Source of the DNA: Bacteroidales bacterium
GTDB taxonomy: Bacteria > Bacteroidota > Bacteroidia > Bacteroidales > P3
Direction of reading: 5' to 3'
DNA: 64,000 bases
Assembly: GCA_017940465.1 (NCBI GenBank)
Contig: JAGAYN010000031.1
Coordinates: 62,001 to 126,000, forward strand
A model generated the notes under the pieces. It saw only the letters and a program-made list of their open reading frames with translations. It was not told where the DNA came from and did no database searches. This document shows positions 1-8,179 of the stretch, piece after piece. The translations under genes and the position numbers were made by a program. Within the stretch, counting starts at the first letter, position 1; the number at the start of each line of letters is the position of its first letter.

Positions 1-581
1 CCAACGTGGCCAATGCCACCGACGTCATCACCAACGACCAAACCTTCAGCATCGCCGAGGGTGCCTATCGCTCCATCTACGTCATGCCCAAGGGCGACCA
101 CACCGTCATCAGAAGCATCACCCTCAACGGTAACGAACTCATCGGCACCGAGGGCGACGAGGATCTCGCTGTCGAGTTCCTGAACTACACCTACAATGTC
201 GAGGATGCCAACGCCTCTGTGCTCCTCTACCGCGACTACTACCTGATCTTCGTCGGCCCCGCCCTGGCCAACACCACCCTCAACATTGTCGTCACCACCG
301 AGCAGCAGGAGCACATCGTTGGCATCGACCCGGTCAGCGCCAATGTCCGCCTCGCCCTCACCCCCAACCCCGCCACCTCCACCGTCAAGCTCGACCTCGC
401 CGGTGTCAGCGGCATGGTGAACTGCAACATCATCGACATGAGCGGCCGCGTCGTCTACAACGCCACCATGGATGCCGAAAAGGAAAACCCCATCGACGTG
501 AGCTCCATGCCCGCCGGTGCCTACTTCGTCCGCGTCACCAACAACAACTTCAGCAAGATAGAGAAGCTCATCATCAAATAA
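1..581 (+). CDS. C-terminal part of a T9SS-secreted surface protein (5' end outside window)
   Basis: Only the last ~193 codons lie in the window; the frame is open to the left edge and the GTG at position 6 is probably not the start. The last ~80 residues form a Por secretion-system type A sorting domain: a TPNPATSTVKLDL strand, a middle IIDMSGRVVYNA strand, the MPAGAYFVRV strand, and a basic end KLIIK. In this family the domain directs export through the type IX secretion system, after which it is normally cleaved and the protein is anchored at the cell surface. The preceding ~110 residues look like a beta-rich repeat and give no catalytic clue. A strong hairpin follows the stop. The function of the passenger cannot be told from this fragment. 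Confidence 0.85.
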   Translation, partial: NVANATDVITNDQTFSIAEGAYRSIYVMPKGDHTVIRSITLNGNELIGTEGDEDLAVEFLNYTYNVEDANASVLLYRDYYLIFVGPALANTTLNIVVTTEQQEHIVGIDPVSANVRLALTPNPATSTVKLDLAGVSGMVNCNIIDMSGRVVYNATMDAEKENPIDVSSMPAGAYFVRVTNNNFSKIEKLIIK

Positions 582-599
582 GCATCCCTGTCCATGATA

Positions 600-637
600 A
601 AGAGAGGGGCATCCGCTTGCTTGGATGCCCCTCTCTT
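600..637. terminator. Intrinsic terminator between convergent genes
   Basis: A perfect 15-bp stem (600-614 with 623-637) has an 8-nt loop. It lies between the stop of the T9SS gene at 581 and the stop of the convergent yicC gene at 658, so it could stop transcription from both sides. The T tract after the stem is short. Confidence 0.75.
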
Positions 638-657
638 ATTGCCCCCTCGGCGGGCGC

Positions 658-1518
658 CTAAAGTATGTTGCCGAGCTGCTCCTTGATCTTCTCCAGCTCG
701 TCTTTCATCACCACCACCAGCTTCTGTATCTCCACATGGTTGGCCTTCGAGCCCGTGGTGTTGATCTCCCGCCCCATCTCCTGCACGATGAAGCCCAGTT
801 TCTTGCCGCAGCTGCTCTCCTCGCGCACCGTCTGGCGGAAGTAGTCGATATGCTTCTGCAGCCGCACCTTCTCCTCCGTGATGTCCAGCTTCTCAAGGTA
901 GTAGATGAGCTCCTGCTCGAAGCGGTTGGCATCCACCTCCTTCACCGAAGCCTCGGCCATGTAGCGCCGGATGCGCTCCTTGGCCGTATCGATGCGCTCG
1001 GCCTCGTAGGCCGGTATGCGGCCCAGCATCTCCTCGATGAGGTCCACATGGGTGCGGAAATCGCCCTCCAGCACCGCACCCTCCTCACTCCGGAAACGGT
1101 CGGTCTCCTCGATGGCCCGCTGGATGTCCGCGGCTATCTGCTGCCACGCGGCATCGTCCAACTCCTGCTCGTCGCTGCTGTTCCAAATGTCCGAACTGCC
1201 CACCAGGCTGGCCAGCAGGTGCTCGGTGTCGGCTCCCAGCCGCGTGGCCACCTGCTGCAGGGCGGTGTACCGCGAGGAGAGCAGCGCCTCGTTCAGCGTG
1301 GCCTCGCTGCCGGCATTCTCCTCGCTCATGATGAATTCCACCTTCCCTCGCTCCAGCTGCGAAAGCATGGAGCGGATCTCCAGTTCGCGACTGCGGTACA
1401 GCGAGGGCACCTTCACAATCAGGTCCAGCTGCTTGCTGTTGAGGGTCTTGATTTCGATGTTGAGTTTCTTCTCGCCAAAGGCCGATTGCACCTTGGCGTA
1501 GCCTGTCATTGATTTCAT
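658..1518 (-). CDS. yicC: YicC-family endoribonuclease
   Basis: The 286-residue product starts MKSMTGYAKV, the hallmark N-terminus of the YicC family, and ends with the conserved ISTTG-like NTTGSKANH and VVVMKDELEKIKEQ helix typical of its DUF1732 C-terminal domain. Family members are reported to be endoribonucleases acting in RNA turnover. A longer frame extends to 1566, but the conserved MKSMTGYA start at 1518 is preferred. The gene begins 4 bp after the apbE stop (1523), so the two are probably co-transcribed. Length and motif order are normal for the family. Confidence 0.9.
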   Translation of the reverse strand: MKSMTGYAKVQSAFGEKKLNIEIKTLNSKQLDLIVKVPSLYRSRELEIRSMLSQLERGKVEFIMSEENAGSEATLNEALLSSRYTALQQVATRLGADTEHLLASLVGSSDIWNSSDEQELDDAAWQQIAADIQRAIEETDRFRSEEGAVLEGDFRTHVDLIEEMLGRIPAYEAERIDTAKERIRRYMAEASVKEVDANRFEQELIYYLEKLDITEEKVRLQKHIDYFRQTVREESSCGKKLGFIVQEMGREINTTGSKANHVEIQKLVVVMKDELEKIKEQLGNIL

Positions 1519-1522
1519 ATTG

Positions 1523-2569
1523 CTATCGTGTTTTTGTTTGCAATGATTGGAATTGCGGCGTGGCATAGGTCTCCAGCTGCCCGCCGTTGTCGTAGATGAA
1601 CATCACGGCCCCGGTGCCCGGCTGTCCGCTATGCGAGGCGATGAACGCCTTGGCCTTCTCCAGCCCCATCACCATGTAGGCCGTAGCCATGGCGTCGGCC
1701 ATCCAGCACTCCTTCTCCACCACCGAGGCGCTGAGCAGTGAATGGGTCACCGGCCTCCCCGTGGCAGGGTCGATGGTGTGGGAATAGCGCTGGCCATCCT
1801 TCTCGTAGTACTTGCGGTAGCTCCCCGAAGTCACCAGCGACCCGTCGCGCAGTTCCACCGCCGTCATCACCACCGGGGCGCTGTAGCGGTCGGCCGCCGG
1901 ACGCTCGATGCCCACACGCCAGGGCTTTCCCCCTGGCTTGCACCCGCGGGCCGTCACCTCGCCCCCCACGTCGATCAGGTAGCTCTCTATGCCCAGACTG
2001 TCGAACATCGAGGCCAGCAGGTCGACAGCGTACCCCTGTGCGATGGCGTTGAAGTCGAGCTCTGTGGCGGGGTTCTCCTTGCTCACGTGGTTGTTGGAAT
2101 CGATGCCGATGCCGCCTCGGGAAGCCTCGAGCAGGGTCGCCAGCATGGCGCTGTCGGGTTCCTCGCGGGTCTTGAAACTGAATCCCCAGGCCTGCACCAG
2201 GCGTCCGATGCGCACGTCGAAGGCCCCTCCGCTATAGCGGCAGACCTCCTGCGAGTGCTCCAGAAGGGTAGCGAGGATATCGTCCACGCTGTCCGTCTCG
2301 TTGGCGTTGAGGCGCCGCAGCAGCGAACTGTCCACCCACAGCGAAGCCGAGAGGTCGAAGGCATCCAGCAGCGAGTCCACCTGCGGCTGCAGGTTGCGCC
2401 TTCCGCTGTCGAAGTATTGGATACTGTAGTAGGTCCCCTGTGCTTCCCCGTAGAGCTGCACAGGGCCTTCGGGACGGCAGGCCACGGCTGCCAGGGCCAC
2501 GGCCGCTGCTACCAAAAAGCGTCCGGCACATGCTTGCCGGACGCTTTTGTCTTTAAGCCAAGGTATCAT
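1523..2569 (-). CDS. apbE: ApbE-type FAD:protein FMN transferase, lipoprotein
   Basis: This enzyme transfers FMN from FAD to a threonine of target proteins, such as Na+-translocating NADH:quinone reductase and RNF subunits, on the outer face of the inner membrane. The 348-residue product has a signal segment ending in a lipobox-like LAAVAC (Cys near residue 31), then the ApbE core: GTYYSIQY, the SGGAFDVRIGRLVQAWGF region, DFNAIAQGYAVD (the FAD and Mg site loop), VGGEV, and SHTIDPATGRP. The start ATG overlaps the stop of the upstream T9SS gene by one base (TAATG), which suggests coupling. Oddly, a perfect 14-bp hairpin with a T run lies inside the signal-peptide codons (2515-2548). Confidence 0.92.
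   Translation of the reverse strand: MIPWLKDKSVRQACAGRFLVAAAVALAAVACRPEGPVQLYGEAQGTYYSIQYFDSGRRNLQPQVDSLLDAFDLSASLWVDSSLLRRLNANETDSVDDILATLLEHSQEVCRYSGGAFDVRIGRLVQAWGFSFKTREEPDSAMLATLLEASRGGIGIDSNNHVSKENPATELDFNAIAQGYAVDLLASMFDSLGIESYLIDVGGEVTARGCKPGGKPWRVGIERPAADRYSAPVVMTAVELRDGSLVTSGSYRKYYEKDGQRYSHTIDPATGRPVTHSLLSASVVEKECWMADAMATAYMVMGLEKAKAFIASHSGQPGTGAVMFIYDNGGQLETYATPQFQSLQTKTR
2515..2548 (-). terminator. Terminator-like hairpin inside the apbE signal-peptide codons
   Basis: A perfect 14-bp stem (2515-2528 with 2535-2548) with a 6-nt loop is flanked by A and T runs. On the minus strand it ends in five T's, so it looks like an intrinsic terminator for the T9SS gene that ends at 2569. It lies at codons 8-18 of apbE, so it may act as an attenuator between the two genes. 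Confidence 0.6.
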
Positions 2570-4788
2570 TATTTATTAATGATGAACTTGCGGTTGATTT
2601 GTTTTCCGTCAAACGAGGTGATCCGCATGGAGTAGGCACCGTTGGCCATCTGGCCCAGGTCCACAACGGTGTGGGTGCCGGCGGCCTGCTGGGTCATCAC
2701 CTGCTGGCCTACGGCATTGTAGATGGCGATTTCGGCAAGGCCTTCGCTGCATTCCACATTCAGGAACCGGGCGGCAGGGTTGGGGTAGAGGTTGACCTGT
2801 GCAGCCTCGCTCTCGTCGATGCCCACATTGACGGTGATGGTGATCCAGTTGCTCGAGACGCACTGCTCTGCGTTGGTGCTCTCAAGGCGTATGTTGGTGT
2901 TGGTGTTCACCGTGCGCTCGAAGGTGGGTTCGGTAGAGGCCGGGGTGGTCTCGTTGCCGACATACCAGGCATAGGCCACAATCGAATCCTCGCTAACGGC
3001 CTGGAGACGGGCGGTGCCCTGGCCGTTGGCGTCGGGCTGCAGGTTCCAGTCGCCTTCGATGACGACGGTGGAGGTGTGGTTGATCGTCAGGTTGAGGCGA
3101 CCGACAGAGTCGCATCCGGCGGCGTTCTTCACATTGGAGAGCTTGAGGGAATCCACCGTGGAACGGGTATAGGTCTTGTTGGTGTAGCCGACCCAGGTGT
3201 AGGCGTCGCACGCGGTGGTGTCGTAATTGGCATAGCTCTTCTTCTTGACGGTGAGGATAAGGTGATTGGTGGAGTCATAGCATGCTTTGGCGGTGTTGCC
3301 GCGGCTCTCCATGACGAAGATGGTGTCGATGGAGCGGGTGAAGTTGCGCACGCCGTTGAAACGGTGGGTATACTTGTCGCACACGGTGGTATCCACAACG
3401 CTCGTGCCGCGCTGCGTCACGGGGAGGATGTCGAGGTGGAGGGTGTAGTAGGTGCGGCATTCGTCGTTTCTATTCGTGGAATAGAGGGTGTCGCCGTTCA
3501 TATCGGTAACGTATGTGCCGGCGGTGGTGAAGATGGCGGTCTCCTGGTTGCCGGTACCCTGGCGCGAGTTGAACCGGAAGGTGTACTTCTCGCAGACGGT
3601 GGCGGGGGTGCGCTCATCGTGATTGGGAGTGCGGGTGAAGAAGAGGTGGGTGGTCTTCAGACAGGCGGGGCTGGTGGCGGTGGCGGCGACGGTGTCCACA
3701 TGGGAGTATTCGCCGCTGAGGCGGAGGGTGTCGCCGTGCCAGCGGTAGTAGCCGCACTGTTCCACCTCGAGGGTGTCGTGCTGGGTGCCGTTGAAGGCGG
3801 TGATGCGGATGGCCATGAGGCTGTCGCAGTTGCCCGCGGTGGTGGTGCCCATGGCATAGAGGGGCGTGTTCACATCGTCAAGGGTGTAGGTGTCGCCCAT
3901 CCACTCCAGGGAGCAGCCTCCCACAGTGTCGCGGATCACCGTGCTGGCGGTGTCTTTGAACGTGTTGCGGATGCTGATCTGCAGGACGCTGTAGGCATGG
4001 CAGGCGGTGGTGCTGTCGATGGTCACGATGGTGGTGTCGGACGTGATGTCGGTGCCGTCCAGCACATACTTGTCGCAGGCCACAATCTGGGTGGTGTCGT
4101 AGCTCCTGTTGGAGAGGGTCACCTGTATGCTGGTGATGCTATCGCAGCCGTTGGCAAGGGTGGTGGTGTCGCGGTAGATGCTGTCGGACACCTCGACCAG
4201 GATGCCGTTCCAGTCATAGGAGCAGCCTTCGTGGGCAATCTGCTCGGTGGCGGTGGTCAGTGACGAGTTGATGGTGACGTTGAGCTCCTGCACCAGCACC
4301 GTGCAGCTGGCGGTGGTGAACGGGACATTCGTGCCGGAAGCGCTGGCAGTCAGCGTGTCGCCCCACGAGGTGGCATAGTGGTCGCAGGCGGTGGCGACCT
4401 CGGATTCGATGGTATCTTGACCGCTGAGGGTCACCTCGATCTTGACCAGCTTGTCGCACGACTGGCCGGCCACACGGAGGGTGTCGGTGAACGTGCCGGC
4501 GACGGTCCACTTTTTCTCATTGTACATGGCATAGCATCCGCCGCTGACGGGGATGGCATTGACGGTGTCTACCTGCGGAGGCTCGAGGGTGAGGTTCAGC
4601 ACATACACCGTATCGCCCGAGGTGTAGGTGTCCACCGTGGAGGCGGTGTAGACCGAGTCGTTGGTCCACTTGAAGCTTCCGCAAGCCGTCGTGTCGGTCG
4701 TCTCGAACGTGGCGGTGGCGGGACGTTGGCCAAGGGCCAGGGGCATGATTGCGATTGTCAGTAACAGACTCAATAATGCTTTTTTCAT
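2569..4788 (-). CDS. Large T9SS-secreted repeat protein
   Basis: The 739-residue product begins MKKALLSLLLTIAIMPLALGQ, a clear Sec signal peptide, and this start is preferred over an ORF extension to 4947. The body is built of degenerate ~60-90-residue repeats with a recurring pattern of an aromatic after CD (ACDHY, ACDKY, VCEKY, ACDAY) and a later GCDS or NCDSL. Such repeats are common in large Bacteroidales surface proteins, but their binding partner is not known. The last ~80 residues are a type A sorting domain (VNLYPNPAARFLNVE, IYNAVGQQV, ANGAYSMRI, KFIINK), so type IX secretion to the surface is expected. No enzymatic motif was seen. A promoter-like box lies about 125 bp upstream. Confidence 0.88.
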   Translation of the reverse strand: MKKALLSLLLTIAIMPLALGQRPATATFETTDTTACGSFKWTNDSVYTASTVDTYTSGDTVYVLNLTLEPPQVDTVNAIPVSGGCYAMYNEKKWTVAGTFTDTLRVAGQSCDKLVKIEVTLSGQDTIESEVATACDHYATSWGDTLTASASGTNVPFTTASCTVLVQELNVTINSSLTTATEQIAHEGCSYDWNGILVEVSDSIYRDTTTLANGCDSITSIQVTLSNRSYDTTQIVACDKYVLDGTDITSDTTIVTIDSTTACHAYSVLQISIRNTFKDTASTVIRDTVGGCSLEWMGDTYTLDDVNTPLYAMGTTTAGNCDSLMAIRITAFNGTQHDTLEVEQCGYYRWHGDTLRLSGEYSHVDTVAATATSPACLKTTHLFFTRTPNHDERTPATVCEKYTFRFNSRQGTGNQETAIFTTAGTYVTDMNGDTLYSTNRNDECRTYYTLHLDILPVTQRGTSVVDTTVCDKYTHRFNGVRNFTRSIDTIFVMESRGNTAKACYDSTNHLILTVKKKSYANYDTTACDAYTWVGYTNKTYTRSTVDSLKLSNVKNAAGCDSVGRLNLTINHTSTVVIEGDWNLQPDANGQGTARLQAVSEDSIVAYAWYVGNETTPASTEPTFERTVNTNTNIRLESTNAEQCVSSNWITITVNVGIDESEAAQVNLYPNPAARFLNVECSEGLAEIAIYNAVGQQVMTQQAAGTHTVVDLGQMANGAYSMRITSFDGKQINRKFIINK

Positions 4789-4914
4789 CTTGTTAGTGTG
4801 TATTTTTATTATTTGTTTTCTTTCCTTACTTGTCGTGCGCGTTTGTGCGCATCTATTTGTTATCCAATTTCTTGTATTGCTGCAGGGGCCGATAGTGGCC
4901 GTGCGAACAACATG

Positions 4915-4948
4915 CAAAGATAATACTTTTTTTTGGAATGGAAGCAAA
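4915..4948 (-). promoter_or_regulatory. Bacteroidota-type promoter for the T9SS repeat protein
   Basis: On the minus strand TATCTTTG (4922-4915) matches the TAnnTTTG -7 box. A TTTG (4948-4945) lies 22 bp upstream, close to the usual 19-21 bp spacing. It predicts a 5' leader of about 120 nt. Confidence 0.55.
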
Positions 4949-5299
4949 AAAAGTTTTTTTTAGGATTTTTAATGTTTCCAGTCCGGATTCCAAAGGTGTT
5001 GGATGTAGTTTGTTGAAATGTTAAAAATGCACAATTTAACATTTGTTAGTAAAGTCTGGCTGTTGTTTTTAGAAGTCTTAAAAGTTGTTAAAATAAGCCA
5101 AAGGGGTACTTCTGGCGATTTTGTAAGTAGTTGGTAATGAATGTGTAGCAAAGTCAAAATGACTTATTGTGCTGTTGTTTAGCGCTTTAAGGCACCCTGT
5201 AGGTATCCTGTAGGTATTTAGTAGGTGTTTGGTAGGTATCCGGAAAAGGGACTTTTCGGAAGTGTTAATAGATGTTAAACAGGGGCCGTCTACGAAAGT
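4949..5299. other. AT-rich intergenic stretch
   Basis: No gene is supported here. The stretch is AT-rich compared with its neighbours and carries one TACCT-repeat copy (5191-5246). It separates the rlmD stop from the promoter of the T9SS gene; both genes are on the minus strand. Confidence 0.6.
5191..5246 (-). repeat. TACCT phased repeat, copy 1
   Basis: Read on the minus strand, this contains four TACCT or CACCT units spaced about 11 bp apart, ending GGATACCTACAGGGTGCC. The same module occurs at 21446-21525, 30392-30470 and 55503-55580, with a shorter form at 37974-38040. This copy lacks the flanking AGTCGAAGTAAATA box. Confidence 0.75.
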
Positions 5300-6727
5300 T
5301 TAGCGCACCAGAATCAGCTCGGCGATATTCTCCACGTGGTGGGTGTGGGGGAACATGTCAACGGGCTGGATGCGGCGCACGTCGTAGCGCGTGGCGAGGA
5401 GCTGCAGGTCGCGTGCCTGGGTGGCAGGGTTGCAGCTGACGTAGATGATTTTCCTCGGCGCGGTGGCAAGCAGCTGGTTCACAACCTTTTCGTGCATCCC
5501 TGCCCGTGGCGGGTCGGTGACGACCACGTCGGGCCGCCCGTTCGCGGCGATGAACTCCTCAGTGAGCACCTCGGCCATGTCGCCCGCGTAGAAGGCGGTG
5601 TTGTCGAACCCGTTGCGTCGCGCGTTGAGGCGGGCGTCGGCGATGGCTTCCTCCACATATTCTATGCCCACCACACGGCGGCAGCGCGAGGCGAGGAAGA
5701 GGGCGATGGTGCCGGTGCCGGTGTAGAGGTCGTAGAGGGTGTCGTCTGGCTGGAGTTCAGCCAGTTCCGCCACATGGCTGTACAGGCGTTGCGCCTGGGC
5801 CGAGTTGGTCTGGTAGAACGATTTGGGGTTGATGATGAAGCGCAGTTCGCTGCCGCCGCCGTAGCCCTCCATCCGCTCCTCGATGTGGTCGGCGCCGTGG
5901 TAGGTGTGCACCTCCAGGTCGGCATACGAATCGTTCATCTTGCCGTTGATAATGTACTGAAGCGAAGTGATTTGCGGAAACTCGCGCCGCAACATGTCGA
6001 GCAGGGGCGTCAGGCGCTCCATGTCGTCCTGCGCCACGATGACAATCACCATCCAGTGCCCCAGGCTGGTGTTGCGGATGACGAGGTTGCGCAGGAATCC
6101 GGTGTGGTTGCGTATGTCGTAGAATTCCAGGTCGTTGGCTATCGCGTAGTCGCGCACCGCCAGCCGGATGCCGTTGCTGGGGTCGGGCTGGAGGGCGCAG
6201 TGTTCAATGGGGAGCACCTTGTCGAAAATCTGGGGGATGTGGAACCCGAGGGCGCCCGTGGGTGGTTGGTCGCCGTCGCGCAACTGCTCCGCCGTGCGCC
6301 AGGCACGGCTGGAGAAGGTGAATTCCAGCTTGTTGCGGTAGTAGAAGATGTTCTCCGAGCCGCAGATGGGGCGCATGCCGGAGCAGTCGATGCCCCCGAT
6401 GCGTTCCAGGTTGTCGCGCACCTGCTTCTGCTTGGCCTCCAACTGTGCCGCGTAGCTCATGGTCTGCCATTTGCATCCGCCGCAGGTGCCGAAATGGGGG
6501 CATTGCGGCTCCACCCGCAGGGGCGAGGCGCTGTAGAGTCGCACCACGCGGCCCTCCGCATAGTTCTTCTTCTTCTTGTACAGCTGGATGTCGGCCACGT
6601 CGCCCGGCACCGCGAACGGCACGAATACCACCATGCCCTCCACCCTGGCCAGGGCCATCCCTTCGGCCGCGGTGTCGGTGATCTCCACCCGCTCCAGCAG
6701 CGGCAACTCTTTCTTCTTCCTTCCCAT
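5300..6727 (-). CDS. rlmD: 23S rRNA (uracil-5-)-methyltransferase, RlmD/TrmA family
   Basis: The 475-residue product is an S-adenosylmethionine-dependent RNA m5U methyltransferase. It has an N-terminal TRAM domain (residues ~5-65), a 4Fe-4S cysteine cluster CPHFGTCGGCKW, the SAM-binding DLYTGTGTIALFLA, the VTDPPRAGMHEKV loop and the catalytic IIYVSCNPATQARDL with its nucleophilic Cys. Order and length match bacterial RlmD/RumA-like enzymes. The exact target uridine cannot be told from sequence alone; Bacteroidota often carry two paralogues. The ATG at 6727 lies ~100 bp beyond the rpmH stop on the same strand, with a terminator between them. Confidence 0.92.
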   Translation of the reverse strand: MGRKKKELPLLERVEITDTAAEGMALARVEGMVVFVPFAVPGDVADIQLYKKKKNYAEGRVVRLYSASPLRVEPQCPHFGTCGGCKWQTMSYAAQLEAKQKQVRDNLERIGGIDCSGMRPICGSENIFYYRNKLEFTFSSRAWRTAEQLRDGDQPPTGALGFHIPQIFDKVLPIEHCALQPDPSNGIRLAVRDYAIANDLEFYDIRNHTGFLRNLVIRNTSLGHWMVIVIVAQDDMERLTPLLDMLRREFPQITSLQYIINGKMNDSYADLEVHTYHGADHIEERMEGYGGGSELRFIINPKSFYQTNSAQAQRLYSHVAELAELQPDDTLYDLYTGTGTIALFLASRCRRVVGIEYVEEAIADARLNARRNGFDNTAFYAGDMAEVLTEEFIAANGRPDVVVTDPPRAGMHEKVVNQLLATAPRKIIYVSCNPATQARDLQLLATRYDVRRIQPVDMFPHTHHVENIAELILVR

Positions 6728-6757
6728 TGCGCTTGTCTTTCAGGTCATAAAACAAAA

Positions 6758-6784
6758 AAAAGAAGTATCCTCAATACTTCTTTT
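6758..6784 (-). terminator. Intrinsic terminator after rpmH
   Basis: An 11-bp perfect stem (6758-6768 with 6774-6784) has a 5-nt loop. On the minus strand an A/T-rich run follows. It sits just downstream of rpmH (stop at 6830) and just upstream of rlmD. Confidence 0.7.
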
Positions 6785-6829
6785 CATTGCGTTCCTGCAG
6801 CCTCCCCATGAGTCAGTCTCAAGGGAATA

Positions 6830-6976
6830 CTACATCTCGTCAGAAACGGACAGTCTCTTTCTGCCTTTTCTGCGGCGGGCGGCCAGCACTTTTCTGCCGT
6901 TGGCGGTGGACATTCTCTTGCGGAAACCGTGCTTGTTCGCTCTTTTTCTTCTGGAAGGTTGGAATGTTCTTTTCAT
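6830..6976 (-). CDS. rpmH: 50S ribosomal protein bL34
   Basis: A 48-codon gene. The product begins [18 protein letters not shown] and continues [27 protein letters not shown], which is the universal bL34 pattern, with a short DEM tail. bL34 is a small basic protein of the large ribosomal subunit. A TACTTTTG -7 box lies 25 bp upstream of the ATG and a terminator lies 45 bp downstream, so it appears to be a single-gene transcript. The overlapping longer frames on both strands are shadows. Confidence 0.96.
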   Translation of the reverse strand: MKRTFQPSRRKRANKHGFRKRMSTANGRKVLAARRRKGRKRLSVSDEM

Positions 6977-7001
6977 CTTTTTTACTCAATTTTTGGAAGT
7001 G

Positions 7002-7031
7002 CAAAAGTACACAAAAAAATCCATACGGCAA
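7002..7031 (-). promoter_or_regulatory. rpmH promoter
   Basis: On the minus strand TACTTTTG (7009-7002) matches TAnnTTTG, with TTG (7031-7029) 19 bp upstream. The predicted transcript start is about 20 nt before the rpmH ATG. Confidence 0.7.
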
Positions 7032-7113
7032 TGAAAAAATATCGCCTGGGGAAAAAGTCGCCGAATAATACACTGATAACGTGCACTTTACGTCGGCAAA
7101 ATAAATTCTTTTC

Positions 7114-7143
7114 TTTGTGTTTGAAAAAAAATATGTACCTTTG
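7114..7143 (+). promoter_or_regulatory. Promoter for the TPR-like gene and secG
   Basis: TTTG (7114-7117) and TACCTTTG (7136-7143) are separated by 18 bp, close to the Bacteroidota consensus. It predicts a leader of about 75 nt before the ATG at 7227 and is divergent from the rpmH promoter. Confidence 0.7.
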
Positions 7144-7226
7144 CAAATCCGTTTTTCAACCAGGCAAAGTTGGAAAATAACCGCCCGCCGCGCCGCGCGG
7201 AATGAGTAAAACAATGAAATGAACCG

Positions 7227-7823
7227 ATGGACAAAAAGGAATTCGTAGACAAAGTGTCGAAGCCCACAGGCTTCACCTCGCAGGACCGGGGCTGGCTGAA
7301 GGCCAAGTCCTCCATGTACCCCTACTCCTCCGTGGTCTCCACCCTGGCCCTCCTCGCCGACCATGCCTACGGCTACGACACCCCCGCGTCGCGTCGCGCC
7401 GTGGCCTTGGCCCTGTGCAACCCCGACACCATGGACGCCCTCCTCGCCTCCGCCTCCAAAAAGGAAGCCGCCCCCAGCGCCGACGCCGGCGTCGATATCC
7501 TGAACGAAATCAACACCTTCCAGGAAATTTCCTTCAAAACCGCCCCCAAGAGCGTCATCCTCTCCCAATTTCTGCAATCCGACCCCTCCGAAGAGCCCCT
7601 TCCCGCCCACGACGACCGCTCCGCCCACGAATTCAACGACAAAAAAAGCCTCGCGCCGGATGTTTCCTTAGGAACTGAAACTCTTGCAGTTATACTCGAA
7701 AAGCAGGGAAAAATCGACAAGGCCCTCGCCATTTACAAGAATTTATTGGCCCACAATCCCGAAAAAAGTAGTATTTTTGCACCCCGAATCGAGCGTTTGG
7801 AAACGCTCCTGAACAGTAAATAA
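7227..7823 (+). CDS. Conserved hypothetical protein with C-terminal TPR-like repeat
   Basis: A 198-residue protein without signal peptide. The middle (residues ~75-145) is rich in Ala, Ser, Pro and Asp and looks disordered. The C-terminus, TETLAVILEKQGKIDKALAIYKNL followed by NPEKSSIFAPRIERLE, resembles one tetratricopeptide repeat. Proteins of this shape are found directly upstream of secG in other Bacteroidales, as here (14-bp gap). It has its own promoter at 7114-7143. No catalytic function can be assigned; a scaffolding role is only a guess. Confidence 0.8.
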   Translation: MDKKEFVDKVSKPTGFTSQDRGWLKAKSSMYPYSSVVSTLALLADHAYGYDTPASRRAVALALCNPDTMDALLASASKKEAAPSADAGVDILNEINTFQEISFKTAPKSVILSQFLQSDPSEEPLPAHDDRSAHEFNDKKSLAPDVSLGTETLAVILEKQGKIDKALAIYKNLLAHNPEKSSIFAPRIERLETLLNSK

Positions 7824-7837
7824 TAAAGGTAAGAAAC

Positions 7838-8167
7838 ATGTATACAGTTATTGTCATCCTGATTCTGATTGTCAGCGTCCTGCTGGCCGGTGTCGTCCTG
7901 ATCCAGAACTCGAAAGGGGGCGGCCTGGCCGCCAACTTCTCGGCCCCCCAGCAGGTGCTTGGCGCCCGCGGAACCGCCGACTTCCTGGAGAAAGCCACCT
8001 GGTGGCTCGCCGGCATCATGGTCGTCCTCTGCCTCGCCGCTACCATTTCCGTCCACAGCGGCCGCGCCGAAGACCCCATGCAGACCGAAGTGAAGGTCTC
8101 CGACTTCAACCCCGTGCAGCCGCAGCAGACCATCCCCATGGAGGTCACCATCCCCGCGGAAGAGTAA
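7838..8167 (+). CDS. secG: SecG subunit of the Sec translocon
   Basis: A 109-residue membrane protein. It begins with a hydrophobic helix (residues ~2-22, YTVIVILILIVSVLLAGVVL), then IQNSKGGGLAANF, the cytoplasmic loop diagnostic of SecG, then a second helix around residues 53-72 (TWWLAGIMVVLCLAATIS) and a short acidic tail. SecG associates with SecYE and assists SecA-driven protein export across the inner membrane. It follows the TPR-like gene at 14 bp, and the helicase gene begins 12 bp later, so all three are probably one transcript. Confidence 0.95.
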   Translation: MYTVIVILILIVSVLLAGVVLIQNSKGGGLAANFSAPQQVLGARGTADFLEKATWWLAGIMVVLCLAATISVHSGRAEDPMQTEVKVSDFNPVQPQQTIPMEVTIPAEE

Positions 8168-8179
8168 GACCCTCTTCCT

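Noticed and set aside
2599-4263. 554-codon frame opposite the T9SS repeat protein
   Set aside because: Antisense to a gene with signal peptide and sorting domain; Gly/Val-rich composition typical of shadow frames.
6840-7628. 262-codon minus-strand frame across rpmH and the TPR-like gene
   Set aside because: It reads rpmH in the wrong frame and the TPR-like gene in antisense; the correct rpmH frame is 6830-6976.
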